A stretch of DNA of 6,142 bases from an uncultured Eubacteriales bacterium (GTDB taxonomy: Bacteria > Bacillota_A > Clostridia > Oscillospirales > Oscillospiraceae): the NCBI GenBank assembly GCA_949742895.1, contig CATJRT010000362.1:1-6142 (forward strand). The letters run 5' to 3'. Positions 1-5,845 of this stretch are shown in pieces (within the stretch, counting starts at the first letter, position 1; the number at the start of each line of letters is the position of its first letter). The notes under the pieces were generated by a model. The model did not search any database. It saw only the letters and a list, made by a program, of their open reading frames with translations, and was not told where the DNA came from. Both the position numbers and the translations under genes were made by a program.

Positions 1-54
1 AACCGTCACAAGTGACTACCCGGTAAGGGCAAATGTCAATTCCATCTAAGATGA

Positions 55-357
55 TTGTCTTACCTATCTAAATTCGCCATTTATGTTTCAATTCCCGTGT
101 GCCTCTTCTTCGTACAGAAGGACCTGGTGTTCAAGTCCAACGCCGACTTCGGCGCGGCGGTGCCCAAGTTCATCATCCTGGCGGTGGTGTTGGTCATCCT
201 GTCTGCCGCCCTGCCCGCTTACAGCCAGGCGCTGTTTGTAAACATGGGTGTGGCCAAAGAGCTGGCACCCACTCTGGCCAATATCGTGAACATCCTGATG
301 CAGGTGGTCATCAGCTACCCTGCCATGAAACTCTGGGTCATGCCGGAGAAAAAGTGA
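55..357 (+). CDS. GtrA-like membrane protein, N-terminally truncated
   Basis: The frame encodes about 100 residues with three hydrophobic segments, at roughly residues 5-24, 38-60 and 70-92. The motif FFVQKDLVFKS near residue 18 resembles the mid-protein hydrophobic-then-xxVFKS signature of GtrA-like proteins, and the end ISYPAMKLWVMPEKK resembles their usual C-terminus. GtrA family members are small four-helix membrane proteins linked to moving lipid-linked sugars or to cell-surface polysaccharide synthesis. The usual length is about 130-150 residues, so the N-terminal helix or so is missing. The only in-frame start is a TTG at 55, directly after an in-frame TGA at 52-54, with no clear ribosome binding site, so it is probably not a true start. 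The first 100 bases are visibly more AT-rich than the rest of the gene, which suggests a breakpoint. The gene ends with tandem stops TGA TAG at 355-360. Family assignment is moderately sure; function is inferred. Confidence 0.6.
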   Translation: MSYLSKFAIYVSIPVCLFFVQKDLVFKSNADFGAAVPKFIILAVVLVILSAALPAYSQALFVNMGVAKELAPTLANIVNILMQVVISYPAMKLWVMPEKK

Positions 358-424
358 TAGGATGTCCTCGTTTCTGCTTGGGAGCACCTTATGATAGGGG
401 GTCTGTGTGATTTATAATATAGTA

Positions 425-462
425 AGAAGCCGCTCGGCGCCAAACGGCGCTGAACGGCTTCT
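425..462. terminator. Strong hairpin, likely shared intrinsic terminator between convergent genes
   Basis: Bases 425-432 (AGAAGCCG) pair perfectly with 455-462 (CGGCTTCT). Inside, 437-441 (GCGCC) pairs with 446-450 (GGCGC) around an AAAC loop. On the plus strand the stem is followed by the moderately T-rich GCTTTGTT; on the minus strand by a T/A-rich stretch (TACTATATTATAAAT). It sits about 65 bases after the GtrA-like stop and about 24 bases after the position where the decayed esterase on the other strand should have stopped (486-488). That placement fits a bidirectional terminator closing both transcription units. The T tracts are imperfect, so strength in each direction is uncertain. Confidence 0.7.
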
Positions 463-665
463 GCTTTGTTCCCACCCCAAATAGATCAGGGCACAAACTT
501 CTTAAAAAAGCACATGTTTCATCATTGCATCGGATTGCATCAGGCAAATAAATGCTGATGTGGAACACATAGGCCACTGTTTTATCATCTTCAGATTCGT
601 AACAGCGCATTTCTGCCAGGATGCCATTTGCCGCCAGAAAGTCATACATGGGCTGGGCGTGTTCC

Positions 666-676
666 CGCAGGAAATC
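666..676. other. Deletion junction inside the decayed esterase
   Basis: On the minus strand GATTTCCTGCG reads (Y)RFPA in the frame of the N-terminal half and DFLR in the frame of the C-terminal half. Each reading is what the family has at two sites normally 100 or more residues apart. The missing core was therefore probably lost by recombination between two near-identical short sequences. The ancestral sequence is not visible, so this is an inference. Confidence 0.55.
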
Positions 677-980
677 GGTACTTCGGGGCGGTTGGTAATT
701 GAAGTTTACAAAAGCGAAACCCCGGCAGACCAGATCCATGCCGTACCGGCGATAGCTCTCCTTGGAGCCGTAAACATACCCGCCGCCGTGGATGCTGACG
801 ATGGTGGGCAGCGGTGCTTGGGTGCCCTCCGGATAGTACACGTCCAGCAGCAGCCCTGGACGGTAGGGAATATTGCAATGGCAGGCCACCCCTTCCAGCA
901 GGGGGATGGCGGCGTCGCGCCCGCGGTCGCTGGCGGATGCGGTGAGGTTGAGCATAAAGCTTTCAAAGGATATGAAAATT

Positions 981-987
981 CCTCCCC
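981..987 (-). promoter_or_regulatory. Ribosome binding site of the decayed esterase, facing ATA
   Basis: On the minus strand GGGGAGG is followed by a 7-base spacer (AATTTTC) and then ATA TCC TTT GAA AGC TTT ATG. The spacing is ideal for the ATA at 971-973 and too long (25 bases) for the first ATG at 953-955. An in-frame TAA at 992-994 excludes a start further upstream. The site therefore marks the ancestral start codon, now ATA. Confidence 0.7.
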
Positions 988-1032
988 GGCGTTATCGGCA
1001 AAAGGTGCGGCTGGCAATGAGCTGTTCCTTAC

Positions 1033-2391
1033 TCACAAGTTTTCGCCATTGGAGATAATGGTGGTTCTATACCAATAGGCGCTGTCCTTCATGATCCGTT
1101 CCTGGGTGCCGTAGTCCACATAGATCAGGCCAAACCGCTCTGAATAACCCTTTTCCCATTCGAAGTTGTCCATCAGCGACCACTGGAAATACCCCCGAAG
1201 GTCGATCTCACTTGCCGCCCGCTTCAAGCATTGGAGATACCGGGCCAGAAAATCGATGCGGTTGGGATCGTGGACCTGACCGTCCATGGATACCACGTCG
1301 TGGCAGGAAAGTCCGTTCTCTGTGATATAGAACGGCTTTTTATACCGCTCGTACAGGAACTTGGGCCCCCAGTACAGGCTGTCCGGGGTGATGGGCCAGC
1401 CGTTGGCCGTCCTGGGAAAGCCGGGGTAGCGATCCACGGCTTCCGGTTTCCCGTCTGCGCCCATGCTGGCACACCAGCCATTGTAGATGTTCTGAGCATA
1501 CACGTCAATAGGTTCCGAGATGAGCTTCATATCTTCCGCGGTAATCTTCGGCAGATAGGGTGCATACCGCCGGAGTCCCTCCTCCGGGTACTGCCCAAGC
1601 AGGACGGGATCGGACCACCATGCCACGTTCCACGTCCAGGCCCGTGCATCCTCCGGCATGGCAAACATGGCCTGGTGGGCAGCCTCTATATCCTCCGGTT
1701 GCTCGCTGGCCGGACAGACCGCCGAGCAGGTGGGGGCATAACCGATCTCCAGAGGCTGCTTTCCATACCGCCGGAGCATCCGCACCGCTTGACCATGGGC
1801 CTTCAAAGCGTTATGAGCCATCTCAAAGGTATCCCGCAGCGGTGACCGCAGCCCAGGGGCGTGGTTTCCGTTCAGAAAGCCGGAGCCTACAAAGCATTGC
1901 GGTTCGTTCAGCGTAAAAAAGTGGGTCACCCGGTCGCTGAACCGCTCCGCCACCAGTTTTGCATACTCGCCAAACCACTGGACGATCTCTGGGTTCATCC
2001 ACCCGCCCCGTTTATAGAGGGCGTAGGGCAAATCCCAGTGGTAGAGGGTGATATAGGGTTCGATCCCGCTGACCAGCAGGGTGTCGATGAGTTCGTTGTA
2101 AAATCGGACGCCCGCTTCGTTCACCGTACCGATACCCTCCGGCAGCAGGCGCGGCCAGGAGATGGAGAAGCGGTAGGCTTTCAAGCCGATTTCCTCCATC
2201 AGCTTCACGTCCTCCCGGAAGCGGTGGTAGTGGTCACAGGCTGTATTCCCGGTGTGGTTCCCGTACACGCGGCCTGCCTCCTGGCTGTAAATGTCCCAAA
2301 TGCTGGGCCCCTTTCCATCCCCGGCCCAGGCGCCTTCGATTTGATAGGCGCTTGTTGCGGCGCCCCACATAAAATCCTTCGCAAACGGCAT
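1033..2391 (-). CDS. GH1 beta-glucosidase (6-O-free, non-phospho type)
   Basis: A complete 452-residue glycoside hydrolase family 1 enzyme, of typical family length, a single (beta/alpha)8 barrel that cleaves terminal beta-glucosides with retention. The N-terminal signature FMWGAATSAYQIEGAW spans residues 7-22. The acid/base is Glu163 in TLNEP and the nucleophile is Glu358 in ITENG. Sugar-binding residues Gln17, His118, Asn162, Trp404, Glu411 and Trp412 are all visible. Glu411, in SLMDNFEW, is the residue that binds free O4/O6 hydroxyls; 6-phospho-beta-glucosidases have a Ser/Lys/Tyr set in this region. I therefore infer unphosphorylated substrates rather than phosphotransferase-imported ones. 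There is no signal peptide, so the enzyme is cytoplasmic. The start ATG is preceded by AGGGGA about 10 bases upstream. It begins 18 bases after the GH30 stop and is followed by the decayed esterase, in one operon. Beta-galactosidase or broader beta-glycosidase activity cannot be excluded. The name bglA could be used but is not proven. Confidence 0.95.
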   Translation of the reverse strand: MPFAKDFMWGAATSAYQIEGAWAGDGKGPSIWDIYSQEAGRVYGNHTGNTACDHYHRFREDVKLMEEIGLKAYRFSISWPRLLPEGIGTVNEAGVRFYNELIDTLLVSGIEPYITLYHWDLPYALYKRGGWMNPEIVQWFGEYAKLVAERFSDRVTHFFTLNEPQCFVGSGFLNGNHAPGLRSPLRDTFEMAHNALKAHGQAVRMLRRYGKQPLEIGYAPTCSAVCPASEQPEDIEAAHQAMFAMPEDARAWTWNVAWWSDPVLLGQYPEEGLRRYAPYLPKITAEDMKLISEPIDVYAQNIYNGWCASMGADGKPEAVDRYPGFPRTANGWPITPDSLYWGPKFLYERYKKPFYITENGLSCHDVVSMDGQVHDPNRIDFLARYLQCLKRAASEIDLRGYFQWSLMDNFEWEKGYSERFGLIYVDYGTQERIMKDSAYWYRTTIISNGENL

Positions 2392-2400
2392 ATCGTTTTT

Positions 2401-2406
2401 TCCCCT
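2401..2406 (-). promoter_or_regulatory. Ribosome binding site of the GH1 gene
   Basis: On the minus strand AAAAAGGGGA lies in the 18-base gap between the GH30 stop (2410-2412) and the GH1 ATG (2389-2391). The AGGGGA core is separated from the start by an A-rich spacer of 9 bases. The gap holds no promoter or terminator, so the two genes are most likely co-transcribed. Confidence 0.5.
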
Positions 2407-2409
2407 TTT

Positions 2410-3750
2410 TCAACCAATCAACCCCGTCATGATGGTTTGCGGGGCCATATCCAACACTGCGATCTGCCCATCCAGCCGCAGGTTTACAGGGACAGATTCC
2501 GTGCTGGCGTTAAACAGCACCACTGCCAACACTCCGTCCGGTCTGCGGAATGCCGTGGCTTCCAGTCCGTTAGTGTAGCGGCTCAGCCCAATGCGTACCG
2601 AACCTGGGACAATATAATGGGAGAAGTGCCAGAAATACTGCTGGAGCAGCTGGGGATGCAGTTCTTTTGTAGCCCGGTCAAACATAAACGGCGCGTGGCA
2701 CAGGTTGCCCACATGGTTGGGTCCGCCGGTCTCATCCAGCAGAAGGTTCCAGTCATAAAAGGCGTTCATGCCGTGGTTCAGGTCGCCCAGCACTTCGTGG
2801 GCCAGTCTGGCGGCGTTGCCGAAGGCGTCTCCCGCATCCAGTTTCGAGTATTCGATGCAGCTCTCCGAGGTAATGAGCTTTAGGTTCGGATACTGCCGAC
2901 GGACGAAATCCAACGTCTCAAAGTGATCTCCGCTATACCAGTGGAACGCCGCGCCGGCTACCATGCCTTTTGTGGTTTCGTCTACGATATCCCGCACCCG
3001 CTCATAAAGACGCTCCTTGTTGTGATCCCAGATGAACACCTCGATATCTCTCAGCCCGTGACGGGCCAGAGCGGGGGAAAGGTGATCCCGGAGGAACTCC
3101 TTTTCCTGCTCCGCCGTAAAGATGCAGGAATCCCAGGTCTGTACCGCCTTGGGCTCGTTTTGAATAGAGATGCGCTCCACCTCATAGCCCCGCTTTTGGA
3201 ATTCCTCAATGTAGCGGCAGATGTAGTCCGCCCATAGATCCCGGTATTCCGGCTTCAGGCTACCGCCACCCACACGCTGGCCGTTGGTCTTCATGAACGC
3301 CGGGGGTGACCAGGGGGACAGCATCAGCTTTAACGGCCTGCCCGCCGCCTTTTGGGCTTCCGCCAGCATGGGGAGTATATACTTCTCTGTCCGGGTGAAG
3401 GAAAAGCTGTCCAGAGCCCGGTCATCCGGGTCGGACATGGCCTCGTACATCCCAGTGGAGAAATCACAGCTGTCCATGTGGATGCGTACCCGGGTGTAGC
3501 CCATCTGGTCAGGGGCAAAATAGCTCTGGGTCATCTGCCGCTTCTGCTCCTCGCCCATGAGGGAATACACATACCCCGCCGCTTCGGTGATGGCCCCACC
3601 GAAGCCCTCAAAGGTCTGGAACGCCAGCTCCGGGTACAGGTTGACCACCTGGTTTTCTACACCATCCACATCGGGATGGAACAAGGCCTCGCCCTCTACG
3701 GTTTTCCAGCCACTGCCTGCGGCAGTTGTCGCATTCCATATCAATTTCAT
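2410..3750 (-). CDS. GH30 glycosidase (glucosylceramidase / beta-1,6-glucanase family)
   Basis: A glycoside hydrolase family 30 enzyme of 446 residues. The catalytic barrel starts with FQTFEGFGGAITEAAG (residues 44-59). It carries SPWSPPAFMKTNG (145-157), the acid/base Glu199 in QNEP, the IWDHN motif (240-244) and the nucleophile Glu296 in TSES. A C-terminal beta-sandwich domain (about 385-440, with GLEATAFRRPDG and VVLFNAS) completes the usual GH30 layout. Known members act on beta-glucosides, including glucosylceramide and beta-1,6-glucan, or on beta-xylosides and beta-fucosides; the exact substrate cannot be read from sequence. No signal peptide is present, so cytoplasmic action on imported oligosaccharides or glycosides is inferred. 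I chose the ATG at 3748-3750 because AGGTGA sits 5 bases upstream. The longer open frame begins with a TTG at 3786 that overlaps the upstream gene and lacks a binding site. The gene starts 17 bases after the esterase stop and ends 18 bases before GH1. Confidence 0.92.
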   Translation of the reverse strand: MKLIWNATTAAGSGWKTVEGEALFHPDVDGVENQVVNLYPELAFQTFEGFGGAITEAAGYVYSLMGEEQKRQMTQSYFAPDQMGYTRVRIHMDSCDFSTGMYEAMSDPDDRALDSFSFTRTEKYILPMLAEAQKAAGRPLKLMLSPWSPPAFMKTNGQRVGGGSLKPEYRDLWADYICRYIEEFQKRGYEVERISIQNEPKAVQTWDSCIFTAEQEKEFLRDHLSPALARHGLRDIEVFIWDHNKERLYERVRDIVDETTKGMVAGAAFHWYSGDHFETLDFVRRQYPNLKLITSESCIEYSKLDAGDAFGNAARLAHEVLGDLNHGMNAFYDWNLLLDETGGPNHVGNLCHAPFMFDRATKELHPQLLQQYFWHFSHYIVPGSVRIGLSRYTNGLEATAFRRPDGVLAVVLFNASTESVPVNLRLDGQIAVLDMAPQTIMTGLIG

Positions 3751-3755
3751 CATCT

Positions 3756-3761
3756 TCACCT
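3756..3761 (-). promoter_or_regulatory. Ribosome binding site that fixes the GH30 start
   Basis: AGGTGA on the minus strand lies 5 bases before the second of two adjacent ATG codons (3748-3750) and only 2 bases before the first (3751-3753). This favours the second ATG and argues against the TTG at 3786 as the start. Confidence 0.55.
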
Positions 3762-3767
3762 GCTTAT

Positions 3768-4736
3768 TCAAATTTGTCGTTGCCAAAACGCCACAGCCCG
3801 GCCGAGCCAGCCCTCCGCAGCCTTCCCGTTAGCCAGCCCCCAGCCGTGAGCCCTGCCGGGGAATACCTCGTATTCACAGGGTACGTCGAACTCCTTCAAA
3901 TGGTCGTACAGCAGCTTGGAATTTTGAATCGATACCACATTGTCCGCTTCACATTGCCAGAGATAGACGGGCGGTGTGTCCCTGTCCATCTGCGCTTCCA
4001 ACGACCACTTGCGAACATCCTCCTGCGTCCAGTTCTGACCCAGTAGGTTTTTGCAGGAATCTGAATGGGTGTGCTCTCTCGTGGTGACCACCGGGTAGCT
4101 CAGAAAGAGGGCCGCCGGACAGGGCAGGCCGTAATGGTGCCAGCCCAGCGCCTTGGTTCCGAAGCTGCCGGCCAGATGGCCCCCGGCGGAAAACCCCGCC
4201 ACGGCATAGCCCTCTGGGGAGACGCCTAACTCGGTCGCGTGATCCAGCACATACCGCACCGCTTCCGCCAGATCGTCCTGGGGGTTGGGGGCGAGGGCGT
4301 CTCTACCGCTGCGGTAATCGACGACGAAGGCGTGATAACCCATCTTGTTCAGCGCATTGGCCACGGGGAACCCCTCAAACATGGAACAAACCACCGCATA
4401 CCCGCCGCCGGGAACCACCATTACGAAGGGCGCGCCCGGCTTTCCAGGGAAGTGGAACATGGCGGCCTTAGACAGTGCCGGATTTTGATGGCACTCCTCC
4501 GGGGAGTATAGGGGATAGAATACCTTTCGGCCCTCCCCGCACAGCACACGCAGCCGTTCAAAGCCGTCGGCAATATCTTTGCCGTTCCAACCCGGAACCA
4601 GGGCAAAGGGCAGATGGTCCGTCACGATCTCCGCAATCCCTCCAGGCGGGGCCAGATGCTCCCGAAAGGGCGCAAAACAGGGCTGACGCTTCACCTGGGC
4701 CAGTGTGCTCCATGGAGTGATGGCCTGTGTGCTCAT
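3768..4736 (-). CDS. Alpha/beta-hydrolase, carbohydrate (acetyl)esterase-like
   Basis: A complete 322-residue serine hydrolase. The strand-loop VMVVPGGGY (residues 105-113) forms the oxyanion hole. The nucleophile is Ser183 in GFSAGG, with probable Asp265 (WQCEADNVV) and His297 (GRAHGWG), so the triad is intact. This organisation resembles the bacterial BD-FAE / xylan-acetylesterase-like hydrolases that remove acetyl or feruloyl groups from plant sugars. Substrate is inferred from its place between glycosidases. No signal peptide is evident, so it is likely cytoplasmic. The start is the ATG at 4734-4736, which overlaps the upstream glycosidase stop as ATGA, with GAGAGG 10 bases upstream. A further in-frame start at 4796 would add 20 residues of poor quality and overlap the upstream gene by 64 bases. 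The overlap implies translational coupling. About 120 residues of N-terminal sequence before Ser183 include a segment (residues 1-70) that I cannot assign to a known domain. Confidence 0.88.
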   Translation of the reverse strand: MSTQAITPWSTLAQVKRQPCFAPFREHLAPPGGIAEIVTDHLPFALVPGWNGKDIADGFERLRVLCGEGRKVFYPLYSPEECHQNPALSKAAMFHFPGKPGAPFVMVVPGGGYAVVCSMFEGFPVANALNKMGYHAFVVDYRSGRDALAPNPQDDLAEAVRYVLDHATELGVSPEGYAVAGFSAGGHLAGSFGTKALGWHHYGLPCPAALFLSYPVVTTREHTHSDSCKNLLGQNWTQEDVRKWSLEAQMDRDTPPVYLWQCEADNVVSIQNSKLLYDHLKEFDVPCEYEVFPGRAHGWGLANGKAAEGWLGRAVAFWQRQI

Positions 4737-5842
4737 ACATTCACATCCTCTCTGGTGATTACTTGAAGCGGCACACCTTCCGGCCCCTTTGCGCATACGG
4801 TTACTTTCCCCTGCGGGTCTTTGTGCCAGGAGACGGATACGTCCCCCTTCGGTGTTGGGACAGTCCCCTCCGCCCAGTCCAGGTTTTCCGTCTGCGGGGC
4901 GACCACGATTTCCTCAAACCCTGGTTTCCCAGGCCGCACACCCAGCACCGCGGCGGGAAGCTCGTACAGCGCCAGCGCACCCCAGCCATGGCAGTCGCTG
5001 CGGCTGAGCAGGGGATCCTCGGGGCAGGTGGTCAGGTGCTGGGCGGGCATCTCACGCCAGATGTTCCACAGGCGGTCGGTATAGCGGTACAGCCCACACC
5101 TTTCCAATGCCCGGAACAGGTACCAGCACATGGCCACGCTGCACTGCTCAAACTGCTCCGGGTGTTCCAGTGTGCGCTGCAAATTTTCCCGTCCCTGTTC
5201 CGGGGAGGCAGTATCCGTGAGCACCGCAAACACCTGGCAGTGCTGGCTATACTGCGCTACACCGGGACCGTCCAGATACCAGCCGTTTTCATCCACACAC
5301 CAGCGGTTTACGGCCTTTTGCACATGGGCGGCCTGGGTGCGGTATCTCTGGGCCTGCTCCGGAAGCGCCAGAAAGTCCGCCAGCTCCGCCGCGTATTGCA
5401 GACCCAGGATATACAGCAGGCTCTCCATGGTGATAGGGCCCTGCTTTGTGGCCGGGGGTACGCCGTCGGTGCTATCCCAGCCTGCCGTCCAGTCGATGAA
5501 GGACCAGAACTGCCCTGGACGGTTGACATCTCCGATTTTGCTCACCAGTCCCCGCTCGTTCAGGCGGCACTCAAAAAAGGACAGCACCCGTTCCACCACG
5601 GGCCAATACCGGCGAGTCCGTTCCGTGTCCCCAAACCACCACATATGGTCATATACCATGCCAATGAAGTAGATGCCAAAGCCGGGGATCACGTTGGTTT
5701 CATAATTGGGTGCGCTGCAATTCACCATTCCATCCGGGCGAAGGGAGGCGGCGAAGTCGTCCATGCACTTCAACGCCAATCGGTCGTCGCCGGATACGGC
5801 ATAGGTATAAAGCATCTCACTTCTGGCGTCCATAGCGCCGCG
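4733..5842 (-). CDS. GH78-like alpha-L-rhamnosidase, C-terminal part only
   Basis: About 370 residues of an (alpha/alpha)6 six-hairpin glycosidase of the bacterial alpha-L-rhamnosidase type, which releases terminal rhamnose from plant glycosides or polysaccharides. Visible family features are RGAMDARSEMLYTY at the break, a tryptophan-rich run FWSFIDWTAGWD, and the C-terminal SDCHGWGALALYELPAAVLGVRP. That is followed by the C-terminal beta-domain with PGFEEIVVAPQ, LDWAEGTVPTPKGDVSVSW. Full-length relatives are about 700 residues or more, so the N-terminal beta-domains and the catalytic-acid stretch (normally CPQRDER-like, just before GxMDA) are missing. To the right of 5842 the open frame continues to 6115 but is only an out-of-frame shadow of the RecD-like gene. 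The first internal ATG is at 5831-5833 and has no visible binding site. The gene ends in an ATGA overlap with the esterase. The fragment is almost certainly inactive as it stands, unless the break is an assembly error. Confidence 0.8.
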   Translation of the reverse strand, partial: RGAMDARSEMLYTYAVSGDDRLALKCMDDFAASLRPDGMVNCSAPNYETNVIPGFGIYFIGMVYDHMWWFGDTERTRRYWPVVERVLSFFECRLNERGLVSKIGDVNRPGQFWSFIDWTAGWDSTDGVPPATKQGPITMESLLYILGLQYAAELADFLALPEQAQRYRTQAAHVQKAVNRWCVDENGWYLDGPGVAQYSQHCQVFAVLTDTASPEQGRENLQRTLEHPEQFEQCSVAMCWYLFRALERCGLYRYTDRLWNIWREMPAQHLTTCPEDPLLSRSDCHGWGALALYELPAAVLGVRPGKPGFEEIVVAPQTENLDWAEGTVPTPKGDVSVSWHKDPQGKVTVCAKGPEGVPLQVITREDVNV

Positions 5843-5845
5843 GTT
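5833..5845. other. Breakpoint joining RecD-like and GH78-like genes
   Basis: On the minus strand the bases ACCGCGGCGCTATGG read T-A-A-L in the RecD frame, a natural continuation of SQEETAAL. They read R-G-A-M in the glycosidase frame, a natural lead into GAMDAR. The two frames differ by one base position, so the genes are joined out of frame within a GC-rich sequence of about 10-12 bases that both parents could share. Confidence 0.65.

Larger units (their letters stand above)
389..973 (-). pseudogene. Decayed alpha/beta-hydrolase (hormone-sensitive-lipase-type esterase)
   Basis: This is the last gene of the minus-strand operon and appears broken. From the ATG at 953-955 the frame is 188 residues, against about 300 for the family. 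The N-terminal part carries the oxyanion-hole motif VSIHGGGYVYGS, and the C-terminal part (DFLREHAQPMYDFL, then VFH and AIRCNDETCAFL) matches the family's tail. The core between them is absent, including the GxSxG nucleophile. Just after VNFNY the neighbouring frame reads TAPKYRFPA, the expected continuation of the family motif NYRLAP..FPA, so a base has been lost near 690-695. The coding sequence then jumps to the tail near 666-676. An ideal ribosome binding site (GGGGAGG, 981-987) sits 7 bases before ATA at 971-973 instead of ATG. At the end, a run of six A's (504-509) throws the frame off; one more base would give AFFKKFVP and a stop at 486-488. Without it the frame runs through the terminator to 389. 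The family's usual GHVFH reads AYVFH here, so the catalytic histidine may also be lost. Confidence 0.8.

Noticed and set aside
413..418. TATAAT on the plus strand, a possible -10 promoter element
   Set aside because: No good -35 partner lies 16-18 bases upstream (only a weak TTATGA). It runs straight into the terminator hairpin with no plus-strand gene downstream.
1861..2883. A 340-residue plus-strand open frame spanning the GH1/GH30 boundary
   Set aside because: It lies antisense to two clear enzymes with full catalytic motifs, has no family signature, and crosses their intergenic gap.
5770..5832. The last 20 residues of the RecD-frame reading (after TAAL)
   Set aside because: They are the glycosidase read out of frame and match nothing in the helicase family.
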